Shown piece by piece: positions 1-7,622 of a stretch of DNA of 64,000 nt. The notes beneath the pieces are model-generated. The model was given only the letters and a program-made list of their open reading frames with translations. It was not told the DNA's origin and did no database searches. How positions within the stretch are numbered: the first letter of the stretch is position 1; each line of letters opens with the position of its first letter. The stretch comes from Terriglobia bacterium (GTDB lineage: Bacteria; Acidobacteriota; Terriglobia; Acidiferrales; UBA7541): positions 310,001 to 374,000 of the forward strand of contig JAIQEW010000001.1 in the NCBI GenBank assembly GCA_020073605.1, in the 5' to 3' direction. A program made the translations under genes and the position numbers.

Positions 1-2
1 CT

Positions 3-500
3 TTCGGTCATCGCGCCGCTCTTGAAAAGCTGATTGACGTTCGCACGGGCGTTGCGGAGAGCATGCTGACCAACGACCAGCTTTTTCCGCTGATCAATGA
101 AGCCAATGGCACCGGAATCATCTGGGGCGTGCTCGACAAGACGTACGCTCACCTCGCCATGCAACAGTTGATTCCCGAGGCGAGCCAGTTTCCTCAAGCC
201 GCCACGATCATCAATCGAATACGCGCCATGACGATCAGCATCGAAGCGGATAGCGGGATCGACGCGCACTTCCAGGCCGTTTGCAGCTCGACGGACGATG
301 CGAATCTGCTCGCCGCGGGCATGCAGGCCGCGCTCATGATGCGGCGTTACCAGGAAGCGCAGCAGCACCCCGATCTCGCCGGCGCGCTCGATCAGGTTCG
401 CGTGGCGCCCAGCGGCGACCGCCTGAAAGTGGAAGCTCCGGTGAGCCAGGATCAGCTGCTCTCGCTGATTCGCACACGCACGTTTGCCGTGCCTATGTAA
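3..500 (+). CDS. Unrecognised protein, 3' part only (5' end outside window)
   Basis: The reading frame is open from the first complete codon at base 3 to TAA at 500, so the gene begins upstream of the window. The first ATG at 63 is internal: the frame before it reads FGHRAALEKLIDVRTGVAES without a stop. The visible 165 residues look like a soluble alpha/beta protein with an Ala/Leu/Gln-rich second half and no signal peptide, membrane span or recognisable catalytic motif. I do not recognise the family. It converges on the minus-strand gene ending at 552, with 51 bases between them and no clear terminator. Confidence 0.6.
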   Translation, partial: FGHRAALEKLIDVRTGVAESMLTNDQLFPLINEANGTGIIWGVLDKTYAHLAMQQLIPEASQFPQAATIINRIRAMTISIEADSGIDAHFQAVCSSTDDANLLAAGMQAALMMRRYQEAQQHPDLAGALDQVRVAPSGDRLKVEAPVSQDQLLSLIRTRTFAVPM

Positions 501-551
501 GGATTGGCCGCTCTTCCTTGCCGGGATGGGTGTTTACAACGGAATGTGGCG

Positions 552-989
552 TTAAGCCTTCGCGCCCGTGCCGGTAAGCTCGGCGAGCGACATGGAGAAG
601 CGACCCTCGCGTATCTCGCAATGCACGCGGGCCGCAAGCACGCCTTCGAGCCGCTTGCAGACCTGCTCTGCGGATTTCACGGACGGCGGCGCTCCTCCCG
701 AAGTCCCGATCGTAATTTCGACGCGGTTGGAAGATCCTGTTACGCCAAGCTCAAGAACCGATGAAGCTGCGAGTGCGCCGCCGATCGCAAGAAATGTCTC
801 GCGGCACGCCTCGATGGCGGCAGTAGAAACATCCTCCTGCATTTTCTCGGAAAGCCCGGCGCGCTGCGCGACGTAAGCAGCGATCACACCGGCTCCCGCG
901 AATAATCGGGGATCGTTATGGAGCGTGCATTTGACCGGCGTGCCTCGAGCGGCATGCGCCGTTTGGGCGGGATCAGTGTTCTTCGGCAT
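552..989 (-). CDS. RsbW/HATPase-like regulatory protein, probably degenerate
   Basis: 145 residues from an ATG at 989; the longer frame starting at 1046 runs through the upstream Cys-rich gene and is less likely. Residues about 28-70 resemble the first helices of RsbW/SpoIIAB-type anti-sigma kinases (LFAGAGVIAAYVAQRAGLSE, then a helix ending EACRETF), followed by strand-like LELGVTG and VEITIG segments. The usual N-box Asn and the ATP-lid glycines are not evident, so kinase activity is doubtful. Its start lies inside the end of the Cys-rich gene (17-base overlap), implying translational coupling. The family assignment rests on fold-level resemblance only. Confidence 0.5.
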   Translation of the reverse strand: MPKNTDPAQTAHAARGTPVKCTLHNDPRLFAGAGVIAAYVAQRAGLSEKMQEDVSTAAIEACRETFLAIGGALAASSVLELGVTGSSNRVEITIGTSGGAPPSVKSAEQVCKRLEGVLAARVHCEIREGRFSMSLAELTGTGAKA

Positions 990-1146
990 CGGCCACTCGC
1001 ACGTCGCACGCCTCGCGGCAGTCCGGGCAATAATACAGCCCGTCAACGCAGAGGCGGACGTGTTCTTGCGACTGGCAGAAGCAGCAATACTTCTCGCACG
1101 TGCACTTCGATTCCGGTTTGTCGCATTGCGAACAGACGGTGGTCAC
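973..1146 (-). CDS. 57-residue cysteine-rich (zinc-ribbon-like) micro-protein, GTG start
   Basis: A GTG at 1146 opens a 57-codon frame ending TGA at 973. It contains ten cysteines, several in metal-binding style pairs: CSQC near the start, CTCEKYCCFC in the middle and CPDCREAC near the end, compatible with one or two zinc sites. An AAGGA sequence lies 8 bases before the GTG, and a promoter-like pair is at 1188-1216. The stop overlaps the next gene's start by 17 bases. Codon phase, ribosome site and Cys spacing support a real gene. The function is unknown; nucleic-acid or protein binding through zinc is only an inference. Confidence 0.7.
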   Translation of the reverse strand: MTTVCSQCDKPESKCTCEKYCCFCQSQEHVRLCVDGLYYCPDCREACDVRVADAEEH

Positions 1147-1187
1147 TGTGGACGTCCTTGCGCTCGGAGCTGCTTCGCCTTCACTCC

Positions 1188-1216
1188 ATACTAGGCCGCA
1201 TCCGCGCGCCCGACAA
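1188..1216 (-). promoter_or_regulatory. Sigma-70-like promoter for the Cys-rich gene
   Basis: On the minus strand TTGTCG (1216-1211) is followed after 17 bases by TAGTAT (1193-1188). This would start transcription near 1181, giving a leader of about 35 bases before the GTG at 1146. It was read by eye and not tested. Confidence 0.45.
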
Positions 1217-1345
1217 GCTGCACGGTCCGCGCGTTTGCCCGAGCATATTCGGCCGAGAGGAGGGCCCGGCGGCGCGCTGCGCTTGCTGCCTGCACGCCGC
1301 GATGGTCCCGGAACTTCTCCGTGAAGTCAGATCGCCGGTGAGCTT

Positions 1346-2560
1346 CTATCGCTTCTCGTTCCGTGCCTTCTCCACAGGCACGGCCCGTTGCGAAGGCATG
1401 GGCGGAGCGATTTCGGCGGTCGCACTTGCTGAAGCTGGAAAGGAGAGCTCGCGTCCGTCGGAAATTGCGGCGGCGGCTTCGGTCATGGGATCGGGGACCG
1501 GGGAATCCATCGGCACCAGCGCCCCTTCCGCTTCCTTCAGAAACGTCAGCCCGTTCTCCCCGCCGTTCCAGTCAATCGAGATCACGTCTCCCAGCGTCAC
1601 CTGATTCGTCGCCAGCAGGCTCGCCAGCGGATACACCACGTGCCGCTCGATCGCTCGCTTCAAGTGGCGCGCCCCGTACTTCAGGTCCGTCCCTTCCCGC
1701 AGCAGAAACTCCCGCGCCGCCTGCGTCACGCGGAACAGGAACCGCCCCTTCGCCGTCTCCAGCACTCTCTGCTGCACCATTCCCAGCTCGATCTCCAAGA
1801 TCTGCTCCAGCTGCTGCGACCGCAGCGGATGGAACACCACCACCTTGTCGATCCGGTTCATGAACTCCGGCGCGAACTTCCTCTTCGCCGCTTCCGACGC
1901 CGTCCGCTCCACCTTCTCGTCCAATCCCACTCGCGATTCCGGCCGCACCAGCGGCGCAAACCCCAGCCCGCCGGTCATCAGCTCGGTGATCTCCCCGCCG
2001 CCCAGGTTCGACGTCATGAAGATCATCGTCTGCGACAGGTCCACGCGGCGGTTGTCGCCCAGCGTCAGCGTCGCTTTGTCCAGGATTCCCAGCAGCAACT
2101 GCCACAGTGCGTCCGATGCTTTTTCGATTTCGTCGAACAGCAGGAAGCTGATCTTCAGCTTGTCGGTGTGATACTGCGCGAGCGCTTCCTGCGTGATCAG
2201 CGGATGCGTCTCACGGTGCCCCAAATATCCCGGAGGCGAGCCGATCAGCTTCGCGATCTCGTGCGAGTGCTGAAACTCGGCGCAATCCACCTTGATCACC
2301 GCCCGAGGATCGCCGAACAGCACTTCGGCCGTGGCTTCGACCACGCGCGTCTTCCCCGCTCCGGTCGGCCCCAGGAACAGCAGGTTCCCCACCGGCCGCC
2401 CCGGCGAGTTCAGACCGGCGCGGAACACCTGGTACAAATCGACGACGGCCTGCACCGCCTCGTCCTGCCCCACGATCTTCCGCCGCAGCCCTCCCTCGAA
2501 ATCCCGCGACTCCACGCTCCGCAGCGTCGGATCGAGCTCTCTCCCGCGAAACGCCTCCAT
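1346..2560 (-). CDS. Single-ring Clp/Hsp100-type AAA+ ATPase (D2-like module only)
   Basis: 404 residues, less than half the length of ClpA/ClpB. It holds one AAA+ module of the C-terminal (D2) type: Walker A GPTGAGKT at 64-71, pore loop GSPPGYLG at 107-114, Walker B FLLFDE ending at residue 144, sensor-1 Asn185 in MTSNL, the MNRID box, and a sensor-2 YGARHLKR followed by the small domain. There is no N-domain, first ring or middle coiled coil, and the last 60 residues are Pro/Ala-rich and probably disordered. An AAAGGGGGG ribosome site lies 7 bases before the ATG. It should be an ATP-driven unfoldase or remodeller; no IGF/L-type protease-docking loop was evident. The Cys-rich and RsbW-like genes follow 199 bases downstream. 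Confidence 0.85.
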   Translation of the reverse strand: MEAFRGRELDPTLRSVESRDFEGGLRRKIVGQDEAVQAVVDLYQVFRAGLNSPGRPVGNLLFLGPTGAGKTRVVEATAEVLFGDPRAVIKVDCAEFQHSHEIAKLIGSPPGYLGHRETHPLITQEALAQYHTDKLKISFLLFDEIEKASDALWQLLLGILDKATLTLGDNRRVDLSQTMIFMTSNLGGGEITELMTGGLGFAPLVRPESRVGLDEKVERTASEAAKRKFAPEFMNRIDKVVVFHPLRSQQLEQILEIELGMVQQRVLETAKGRFLFRVTQAAREFLLREGTDLKYGARHLKRAIERHVVYPLASLLATNQVTLGDVISIDWNGGENGLTFLKEAEGALVPMDSPVPDPMTEAAAAISDGRELSFPASASATAEIAPPMPSQRAVPVEKARNEKR

Positions 2561-2875
2561 CGGATTACCCCCCTTTCACAACAATCGGCACCGGATACCA
2601 CGCGCATTGACAAGCCGGAGACGGATGGTGCGAAGCAGACACGTAGCCAAAGTCCGCCGTCTGGATATTGAGTCAAACCCTGTGTATTCATCGTGCTGCG
2701 GCGTGAGCCGAAAGGGTACGAGCGCGTAGAAAACGCGGAAACGTTTCACGGGCGACGCAGCGGACCGTAATGAAACTGTTAATGCCACGTTAAAACCGCG
2801 CGTCCGGACCAGCGCACGCTTGCGCCCGGGGCGGCATTTCCCGTATGTTGTGGGCGATAACCCGAAAGAGAATCG
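2561..2875. other. Divergent intergenic region between the Clp-like gene and phoB
   Basis: 315 bases with no convincing gene on either strand. It must hold the start signals of both flanking genes. The one recognisable element is the imperfect direct repeat at 2777-2794, reported separately as a candidate Pho box. Confidence 0.6.
2777..2794 (+). promoter_or_regulatory. Candidate (imperfect) Pho box upstream of phoB
   Basis: TGTTAAT, then GCCA, then CGTTAAA: two related 7-mers separated by 4 bases, the geometry of a PhoB dimer site, 82 bases before phoB. The repeats match each other at five of seven positions and differ from the clean repeat before pstS, so this is a weak call. If real it implies autoregulation of phoB-phoR. 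Confidence 0.3.
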
Positions 2876-3571
2876 ATGAAAAGAATTCAGTTAATCGAAG
2901 ACGACAAAGACATCGTCGAGTTAGTGAGATACAACTTGGAGAAGGACGGATTTCAGGTGGCCGCAAGCGGAGACGGCGCCACGGGGCTGGCGCAGATCCG
3001 GAAAGCGCCTCCCGATCTTCTGATCCTCGACCTGATGCTGCCGAAACTTTCAGGTCTTGAAATTTGCAAGGAGGTCCGCAAGGACGTCAGCCTGAATCGC
3101 CTGCCGGTCCTGATCCTGACGGCGAAGGGCGAAGAGGCGGACCGGGTGGTGGGGCTTGAACTCGGCGCGGACGATTACGTCACAAAGCCGTTCAGTCCGC
3201 GCGAGCTGGTCGCCCGCGTCAAGGCGCTCCTGCGGCGCACGGAGCCGGCAAGTCCTTCGGAGAAGCCGATCGAAATCGGGGCGCTGCGCATCGATCCAGC
3301 CGCCTATCGAGTGACGCGCGCGGGGAAACCCGTGCCCATGAGCACGCTCGAGTTCCGCTTGCTCTACTTTCTTGCGGCGCGCCCCAACCGCGTGTTCACG
3401 CGCGATCAATTGCTCGATGGCGTGTGGGGAACCGAACGCTTTGTCACGCCGCGCAGCGTGGACGTGTACGTGCGCCGGCTGCGTGAAAAAATCGAAGCCG
3501 ATCCGCAACATCCGGCTTACATGAAGACGATTCGCGGAGCCGGTTACCTCTTCGAGACCCGTGCGAGCTAG
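2876..3571 (+). CDS. phoB: Phosphate-regulon response regulator, OmpR/PhoB family
   Basis: 231 residues: a receiver domain (about 1-120) with the acidic pocket E8-D9-D10, phospho-acceptor Asp52 in LLILDLMLP, and the conserved Thr and Lys of LILTAKG, then an OmpR-type winged helix (about 135-228) ending RGAGYLF. Phosphorylated by the next gene's kinase, it would bind Pho boxes and activate pst genes under phosphate limitation. The kinase gene overlaps by 11 bases. Co-location with pstSCAB and two phoU genes makes the PhoB assignment firm; the sequence alone would say only OmpR family. Confidence 0.92.
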   Translation: MKRIQLIEDDKDIVELVRYNLEKDGFQVAASGDGATGLAQIRKAPPDLLILDLMLPKLSGLEICKEVRKDVSLNRLPVLILTAKGEEADRVVGLELGADDYVTKPFSPRELVARVKALLRRTEPASPSEKPIEIGALRIDPAAYRVTRAGKPVPMSTLEFRLLYFLAARPNRVFTRDQLLDGVWGTERFVTPRSVDVYVRRLREKIEADPQHPAYMKTIRGAGYLFETRAS

Positions 3572-5372
3572 GCTTTTCTGGAAGGTGGGGCTTACCTACC
3601 TTGCCTTGCTGCTCGGCGTCCTCCTCGCCGTGGACTTCTACTCCTCGCGTATTTTCCGCCGCGATTACATCCGCTCCGCCGGCGATAAGCTCGCGTCTCT
3701 CACGAATGTGGCGCAAGCGCGGCCGCCGCGCCTGGACGATGCGGCCGAGCTTCGCTCCTGGACCGAATGGCTGGCGAAGAGTGGCGCGCGCGTGACCGTG
3801 ATAGACAACGCTGGAAAAGTGCTGGCCGATTCCGACCACGATCCCGAGACCATGGAGAATCATTCCACACGGCCGGAAATCCAGCAGGCGCTTGCCACGG
3901 GCGAAGGGCAGTCCGTCCGCCACAGCGCCACGCTCGACCGCGATCTCATCTATCGCGCTGTGAGATACGATCGCGCCGGCGGTCCCCCAGTCGTGATCCG
4001 CATGGCGCTGCCGCTCGCTCAAATCGATTCCTCTCTCGCGGAACTTCGGCGAAGACTTCTGGCCGTTTATCTGGTCATTCTGCTGGTGGGGGGGATGTTC
4101 TCGCTCATCTACTTCCGCCTGTTTGCCGCGCGCATTGAGCGGCTCAAGAATTTTTCGCGCCGCGTCGCGGAAGGCGATTTTCGCCCGCTCCCGGCCGAGC
4201 GGCCTCGCGACGAACTCGCCGATCTTGCCGACGCCTTGAACGAAACGGCGGCGTGGATGGACCGGACGATCCATTCGTTGAGCGGCGAACGCAACCGGTC
4301 GAGCGCCATCCTGCGCAGCATGGTGGAAGGTGTCGCTGTAATCGACGCGCAGGAAAAGCTCGTCTTCTGCAACCGCGCCTTCTCGGAGATTCTGAATCTG
4401 GACACCGTGGCCGTGGAAGGGCGTCCGATCATCGAAGTCCTTCGCAATTCCGACCTTCTGGGATTGATTCGGCGTGCGTTGCGCGGCGAGGAAGGGCTGC
4501 AGAGCGACATCACGATGGGGATCGTGCAGTTAAGGAGCTTTTCGGTGACGGCCGCTCCGGTGCAGGCGCTGGAATCGGGCTCGGCGCCCGTTTCGCCGGC
4601 CAGCGCCGCTGCGCCGCGTGCCGCGGCTGAGAAGCCTTCCGGGGCTGTCGTTGTGTTGCACGATGTCAGCGAGTTGCGCCGGCTGGAACGCGTGCGGCAG
4701 GATTTCGTCGCCAACGTCTCGCATGAATTCAAAACGCCGCTTACGGCGATTCAGGGCTTCGCCGAGACTCTGCTCGCCGGTGCTCTCGAAGATCCCGGCA
4801 GCAACCGCCGGTTCCTCGAAATCATCCGCGACCATGCGGTGCGCCTCGCCCGCCTGACCGACGACCTGTTGAAGCTTGCGCGAATCGAAGCCGGGAAACT
4901 CGAAGTGGAATTTGTGCCGGTCCGTCTGGCGGAGTTGATCGAGCGCTGCGCCGAAACGACGCTGCTGAAATCCACGCGCAAGCAGATCACGCTCGAGATC
5001 GACGTGGCGCCGGGGCTGCCCGCCGTGCGCGGCGACGCGGGCCTGCTGCGCGAAGTCCTGCAAAACCTGCTCGACAATGCGATCCAGTACACGTCGCCGG
5101 GCGGGCACATTCGGGTGACTGCCGTGGCTGGAGCGCGGGAAGCGGTCGTCAGCGTGGCCGACACCGGCATCGGAATTCCCCTCGCCGAACAGGAAAGAAT
5201 CTTCGAACGCTTCTATCGCGTGGACGCGGCCCGCTCGCGCGAGGAGGGCGGCACGGGCCTCGGCCTTTCGATCGCGAAACACATCGTTGAAGCTCACGGC
5301 GGCCGCTTGTGGGTTGAAAGTGAAGTGGGCCGCGGATCGAAGTTTTCCTTCTCGATTGCCCTCGCCGGCTAG
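3561..5372 (+). CDS. phoR: Phosphate-regulon sensor histidine kinase
   Basis: 603 residues from a GTG at 3561 that overlaps phoB. Order: membrane span near 8-25, an extracytoplasmic sensor segment to about 155, a second span (LLAVYLVILLVGGMFSLIYF), HAMP, a PAS domain with an Ala/Pro-rich insert, HisKA with phospho-acceptor His388 in NVSHEFKTPL, and a HATPase with an N-box (NLLDNAIQY) and DTGIGIP and GTGLGL glycine boxes. It is longer than E. coli PhoR because of the true periplasmic domain, as in many non-proteobacterial PhoR proteins. It would control PhoB phosphorylation, with PhoU and the Pst transporter providing the phosphate signal. Confidence 0.92.
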   Translation: MRARLFWKVGLTYLALLLGVLLAVDFYSSRIFRRDYIRSAGDKLASLTNVAQARPPRLDDAAELRSWTEWLAKSGARVTVIDNAGKVLADSDHDPETMENHSTRPEIQQALATGEGQSVRHSATLDRDLIYRAVRYDRAGGPPVVIRMALPLAQIDSSLAELRRRLLAVYLVILLVGGMFSLIYFRLFAARIERLKNFSRRVAEGDFRPLPAERPRDELADLADALNETAAWMDRTIHSLSGERNRSSAILRSMVEGVAVIDAQEKLVFCNRAFSEILNLDTVAVEGRPIIEVLRNSDLLGLIRRALRGEEGLQSDITMGIVQLRSFSVTAAPVQALESGSAPVSPASAAAPRAAAEKPSGAVVVLHDVSELRRLERVRQDFVANVSHEFKTPLTAIQGFAETLLAGALEDPGSNRRFLEIIRDHAVRLARLTDDLLKLARIEAGKLEVEFVPVRLAELIERCAETTLLKSTRKQITLEIDVAPGLPAVRGDAGLLREVLQNLLDNAIQYTSPGGHIRVTAVAGAREAVVSVADTGIGIPLAEQERIFERFYRVDAARSREEGGTGLGLSIAKHIVEAHGGRLWVESEVGRGSKFSFSIALAG

Positions 5373-5490
5373 CTCCGCAAGCTGTCTTGAAAGATTCACG
5401 CGCCCTTTACCTGCTTGCAATCCCCCAGAGCGATCGTGCATGTGGAGATCTAGATTCCTGCGGCGCGCAGCCGCCCGGAAGAGGGCCATC

Positions 5491-6204
5491 ATGGCAGCAA
5501 CGAAAACGAACGCCGACGGAGTTTTTCAGACCGTACTGATGAACTATGTGGTTTCGCAAGCGCGGACGGTGGAGGGTTCGGTGAACCGGGCGCTGGGAGC
5601 CTTGCTCGGCAGGGATGAAAGACTGGCCAGTGAAGTGTTTCTCACCGAGCCCCGCATCAACGAGATGGAAATTATCATCGACGAACACGCCATCCGCGTC
5701 TTGCACCAGGGGAACCTTATCGATCAGGACATCCGCTTGATCGTCGCCACGCTCAAGATCAACAACGATCTCGAACGCATGGGCGATCTCGCGGTGAACG
5801 TGGCCGAACGGGCCCTCTCGCTATCGATGATGGGAGACGTGCGGGTTCCAGAGGAACTCGAGCCGATGACGGTTGCCGTCCGAGCGATGGTCTCCAAGTG
5901 CCTTGGCGCGCTGATTTACGCAAACGTGGACCTGGCCACGCAGGTGCTTGAGAGCGACGACGCCGTCGATCAGTATCGCGACCGCGTGTTTGAAGCGCTC
6001 CTGAGTGGCATCGCGGAAGATCCCGCGAAGGCCCCGCCAAACCTGCAATTCGTCCTGGCTTCGCGGCATCTCGAGCGGATCGCCGATCACGCCACGAACA
6101 TCGCGGAGGACGTCCTATTTTGGGTGCGCGGGCTGGAAGTGCGCCACGGCCGCGCCAAGCAGATGGAGACTCGGACCGCAAGCGCTGCGGTCACCGGCGC
6201 GTAG
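5491..6204 (+). CDS. phoU: PhoU phosphate-signalling protein, first copy
   Basis: 237 residues from the ATG at 5491, preceded by a purine-rich GGAAGAGGG; the frame extends further upstream but without PhoU-like sequence. Two PhoU three-helix repeats are visible, each with its metal-binding box: NNDLERMGDLAVN in the first and RHLERIADHATN in the second. PhoU links Pst transporter activity to PhoR and keeps the regulon off when phosphate is ample. It follows phoR by 118 bases and is separated from pstS by a stem-loop and a Pho box, so it is probably expressed with phoBR. A second phoU lies after pstB. Confidence 0.9.
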   Translation: MAATKTNADGVFQTVLMNYVVSQARTVEGSVNRALGALLGRDERLASEVFLTEPRINEMEIIIDEHAIRVLHQGNLIDQDIRLIVATLKINNDLERMGDLAVNVAERALSLSMMGDVRVPEELEPMTVAVRAMVSKCLGALIYANVDLATQVLESDDAVDQYRDRVFEALLSGIAEDPAKAPPNLQFVLASRHLERIADHATNIAEDVLFWVRGLEVRHGRAKQMETRTASAAVTGA

Positions 6205-6442
6205 TCATCGACTTTTAACACTTCGCTCATCGGCAGTTCAACGAGCAAGGCCATGCTCTCGCAACGTGGCACCCAGGTAATAAGCCTTTGGTCCAGCTTG
6301 TGGTGTTCGTAACGGCGTGTGATTGCGGCTGGGCCAGGGGACGGCGTGTTTGCTGGGGCGGTGTTCGAGGAACGATATCGACAAGTTCTGGCGTTTCACC
6401 ACGCTGCGCCGGAAGCAGGGCACCCTCGACTTGCCCACCATG

Positions 6443-6477
6443 GAGGCGCGATCTCCCACCCCCCGAGATCGCGCCTC
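6443..6477 (+). terminator. Perfect 13-bp stem-loop between phoU and the pst operon
   Basis: GAGGCGCGATCTC at 6443-6455 pairs exactly with GAGATCGCGCCTC at 6465-6477 across a 9-base C-rich loop, and is followed by a weakly T-rich TTAATCTTC. It lies after phoU and before the Pho box, so it would end phoBR-phoU transcription and insulate the pst promoter. The poor U-tract leaves room for another RNA role. Confidence 0.6.
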
Positions 6478-6527
6478 TTAATCTTCAGAACAGCGCAGGG
6501 GGCGAATTCACGCCGAATTCTCGGCGA

Positions 6528-6561
6528 TGTAACACGGTTGTAACAATTCAGAAACGATACT
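6528..6561 (+). promoter_or_regulatory. Pho box and -10 of the pst operon
   Basis: An exact direct repeat TGTAACA at 6528-6534 and 6539-6545 is separated by CGGT, giving the 11-base period of PhoB sites. Ten bases downstream is GATACT (6556-6561), a plausible -10, which reproduces the layout of PhoB-activated promoters where the box replaces the -35. The pstS start is at 6584. The repeat sequence differs from the proteobacterial CTGTCAT, but geometry and position fit. Confidence 0.75.
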
Positions 6562-6583
6562 GAAGAAGGAGAATCTCCAGATC

Positions 6584-7621
6584 ATGCGAAAAAGCTTACT
6601 TGTTGCATTGCTTGTCCTCGGCTTGGCAGCCACCGCGGGCGCGCAGTCGGGCGGCACGGTGCTTCTGAACGCCGCCGGCGCCACGTTCCCGTATCCCATC
6701 TATTCCAAGTGGTTCGATGTGTACCACACGGACCATTCCAACGTGCAAATCAACTATCAGTCGATCGGCTCGGGCGGCGGGATTCGCCAGCTCACGGCCG
6801 GTACCGTCGATTTCGGCGCCTCCGATGGCCCGATGAACGATCAGCAGATCGGCGATTTCAAGTCGGCGCACGGTGGAGCCGGCGTCCTGCACTTTCCGAC
6901 GGTCCTTGGTGCCGACGTGCCGAGCTACAATATCCCGGGCGTCTCGGGGGAGCTGAATTTTACGCAGAAGGCGCTGGCAGGGATCTATCTGGGCCAAATT
7001 ACCAAGTGGAACGACCCTGAGATCGCCAAGGCCAATCCCGGCGTCAGTCTCCCGAGCGCCGACATCGTCGTGGTTCACCGCTCGGATGGCAGCGGCACCA
7101 CGTACATCTGGACCGATTTTCTTTCGAAGGTCAGCGATGAGTGGAAAAATAAGGTCGGCACGGGCACGTCAGTCAATTGGCCCGTCGGCCTCGGCGGCAA
7201 GGGCAATGAGGGTGTCACCGGGCTCGTGAAGCAGACGCCGAACTCGATCGGATACGTGGAGCTGATCTACGCCCTTTCGAACAACATTCCGTACGGCAAG
7301 GTCCAAAACTCCTCCGGAAAATTCCTCAAGGCGGATCTCGTCGGCGTGACGGCTGCCGCCGCAGGCGCCGCAAAGGACATGCCGGATGACTTCCGGGTCT
7401 CGATCACAAACGCCCCGGGCGCGACGGCCTATCCGATCTCGAGCTTCACCTGGCTGTTGATCCCCGCGCAGATTTCGGATGCGACGAAACGCGATGCGAT
7501 CAAGGGCTTCTTGAAGTGGATGCTCGCCGACGGACAGGGCTACAATGAAAGCCTGTCCTATGCAAAGCTGCCGAAGCCGGTAGTCGCAAAGGAACTGAAG
7601 GCCATTTCATTGATCAAGTAG
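6584..7621 (+). CDS. pstS: Phosphate ABC transporter, periplasmic phosphate-binding protein
   Basis: 345 residues beginning with a signal peptide (MRKSLLVALLVLGLAATAGA, then Gln). The mature protein opens with LLNAAGATFPYPIYSKW, has the IGSGGGIRQL phosphate-binding turn and the RSDGSGTTYI loop: hallmarks of PstS. It captures inorganic phosphate in the periplasm and delivers it to PstCA. An AAGGAG site lies 12 bases upstream within a GGAGA-A-TCTCC inverted repeat that could partly mask it. First gene of pstSCAB, under the Pho box at 6528. Confidence 0.95.
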   Translation: MRKSLLVALLVLGLAATAGAQSGGTVLLNAAGATFPYPIYSKWFDVYHTDHSNVQINYQSIGSGGGIRQLTAGTVDFGASDGPMNDQQIGDFKSAHGGAGVLHFPTVLGADVPSYNIPGVSGELNFTQKALAGIYLGQITKWNDPEIAKANPGVSLPSADIVVVHRSDGSGTTYIWTDFLSKVSDEWKNKVGTGTSVNWPVGLGGKGNEGVTGLVKQTPNSIGYVELIYALSNNIPYGKVQNSSGKFLKADLVGVTAAAAGAAKDMPDDFRVSITNAPGATAYPISSFTWLLIPAQISDATKRDAIKGFLKWMLADGQGYNESLSYAKLPKPVVAKELKAISLIK

Positions 7622-7622
7622 G

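Larger units (their letters stand above)
6205..6583. other. Intergenic region phoU-pstS
   Basis: 379 bases. The first 240 hold no convincing gene on either strand; short open stretches in all frames lack start signals. The rest holds a 13-base-pair stem-loop (6443-6477) and the Pho box (6528-6545), both reported separately. Confidence 0.6.

Noticed and set aside
6319..6543. Short frames in the phoU-pstS gap, including one reading DIDKFWRFTTLRRK
   Set aside because: No start signal, no homology I can name, and it runs through the stem-loop; possibly a gene remnant but not supportable.
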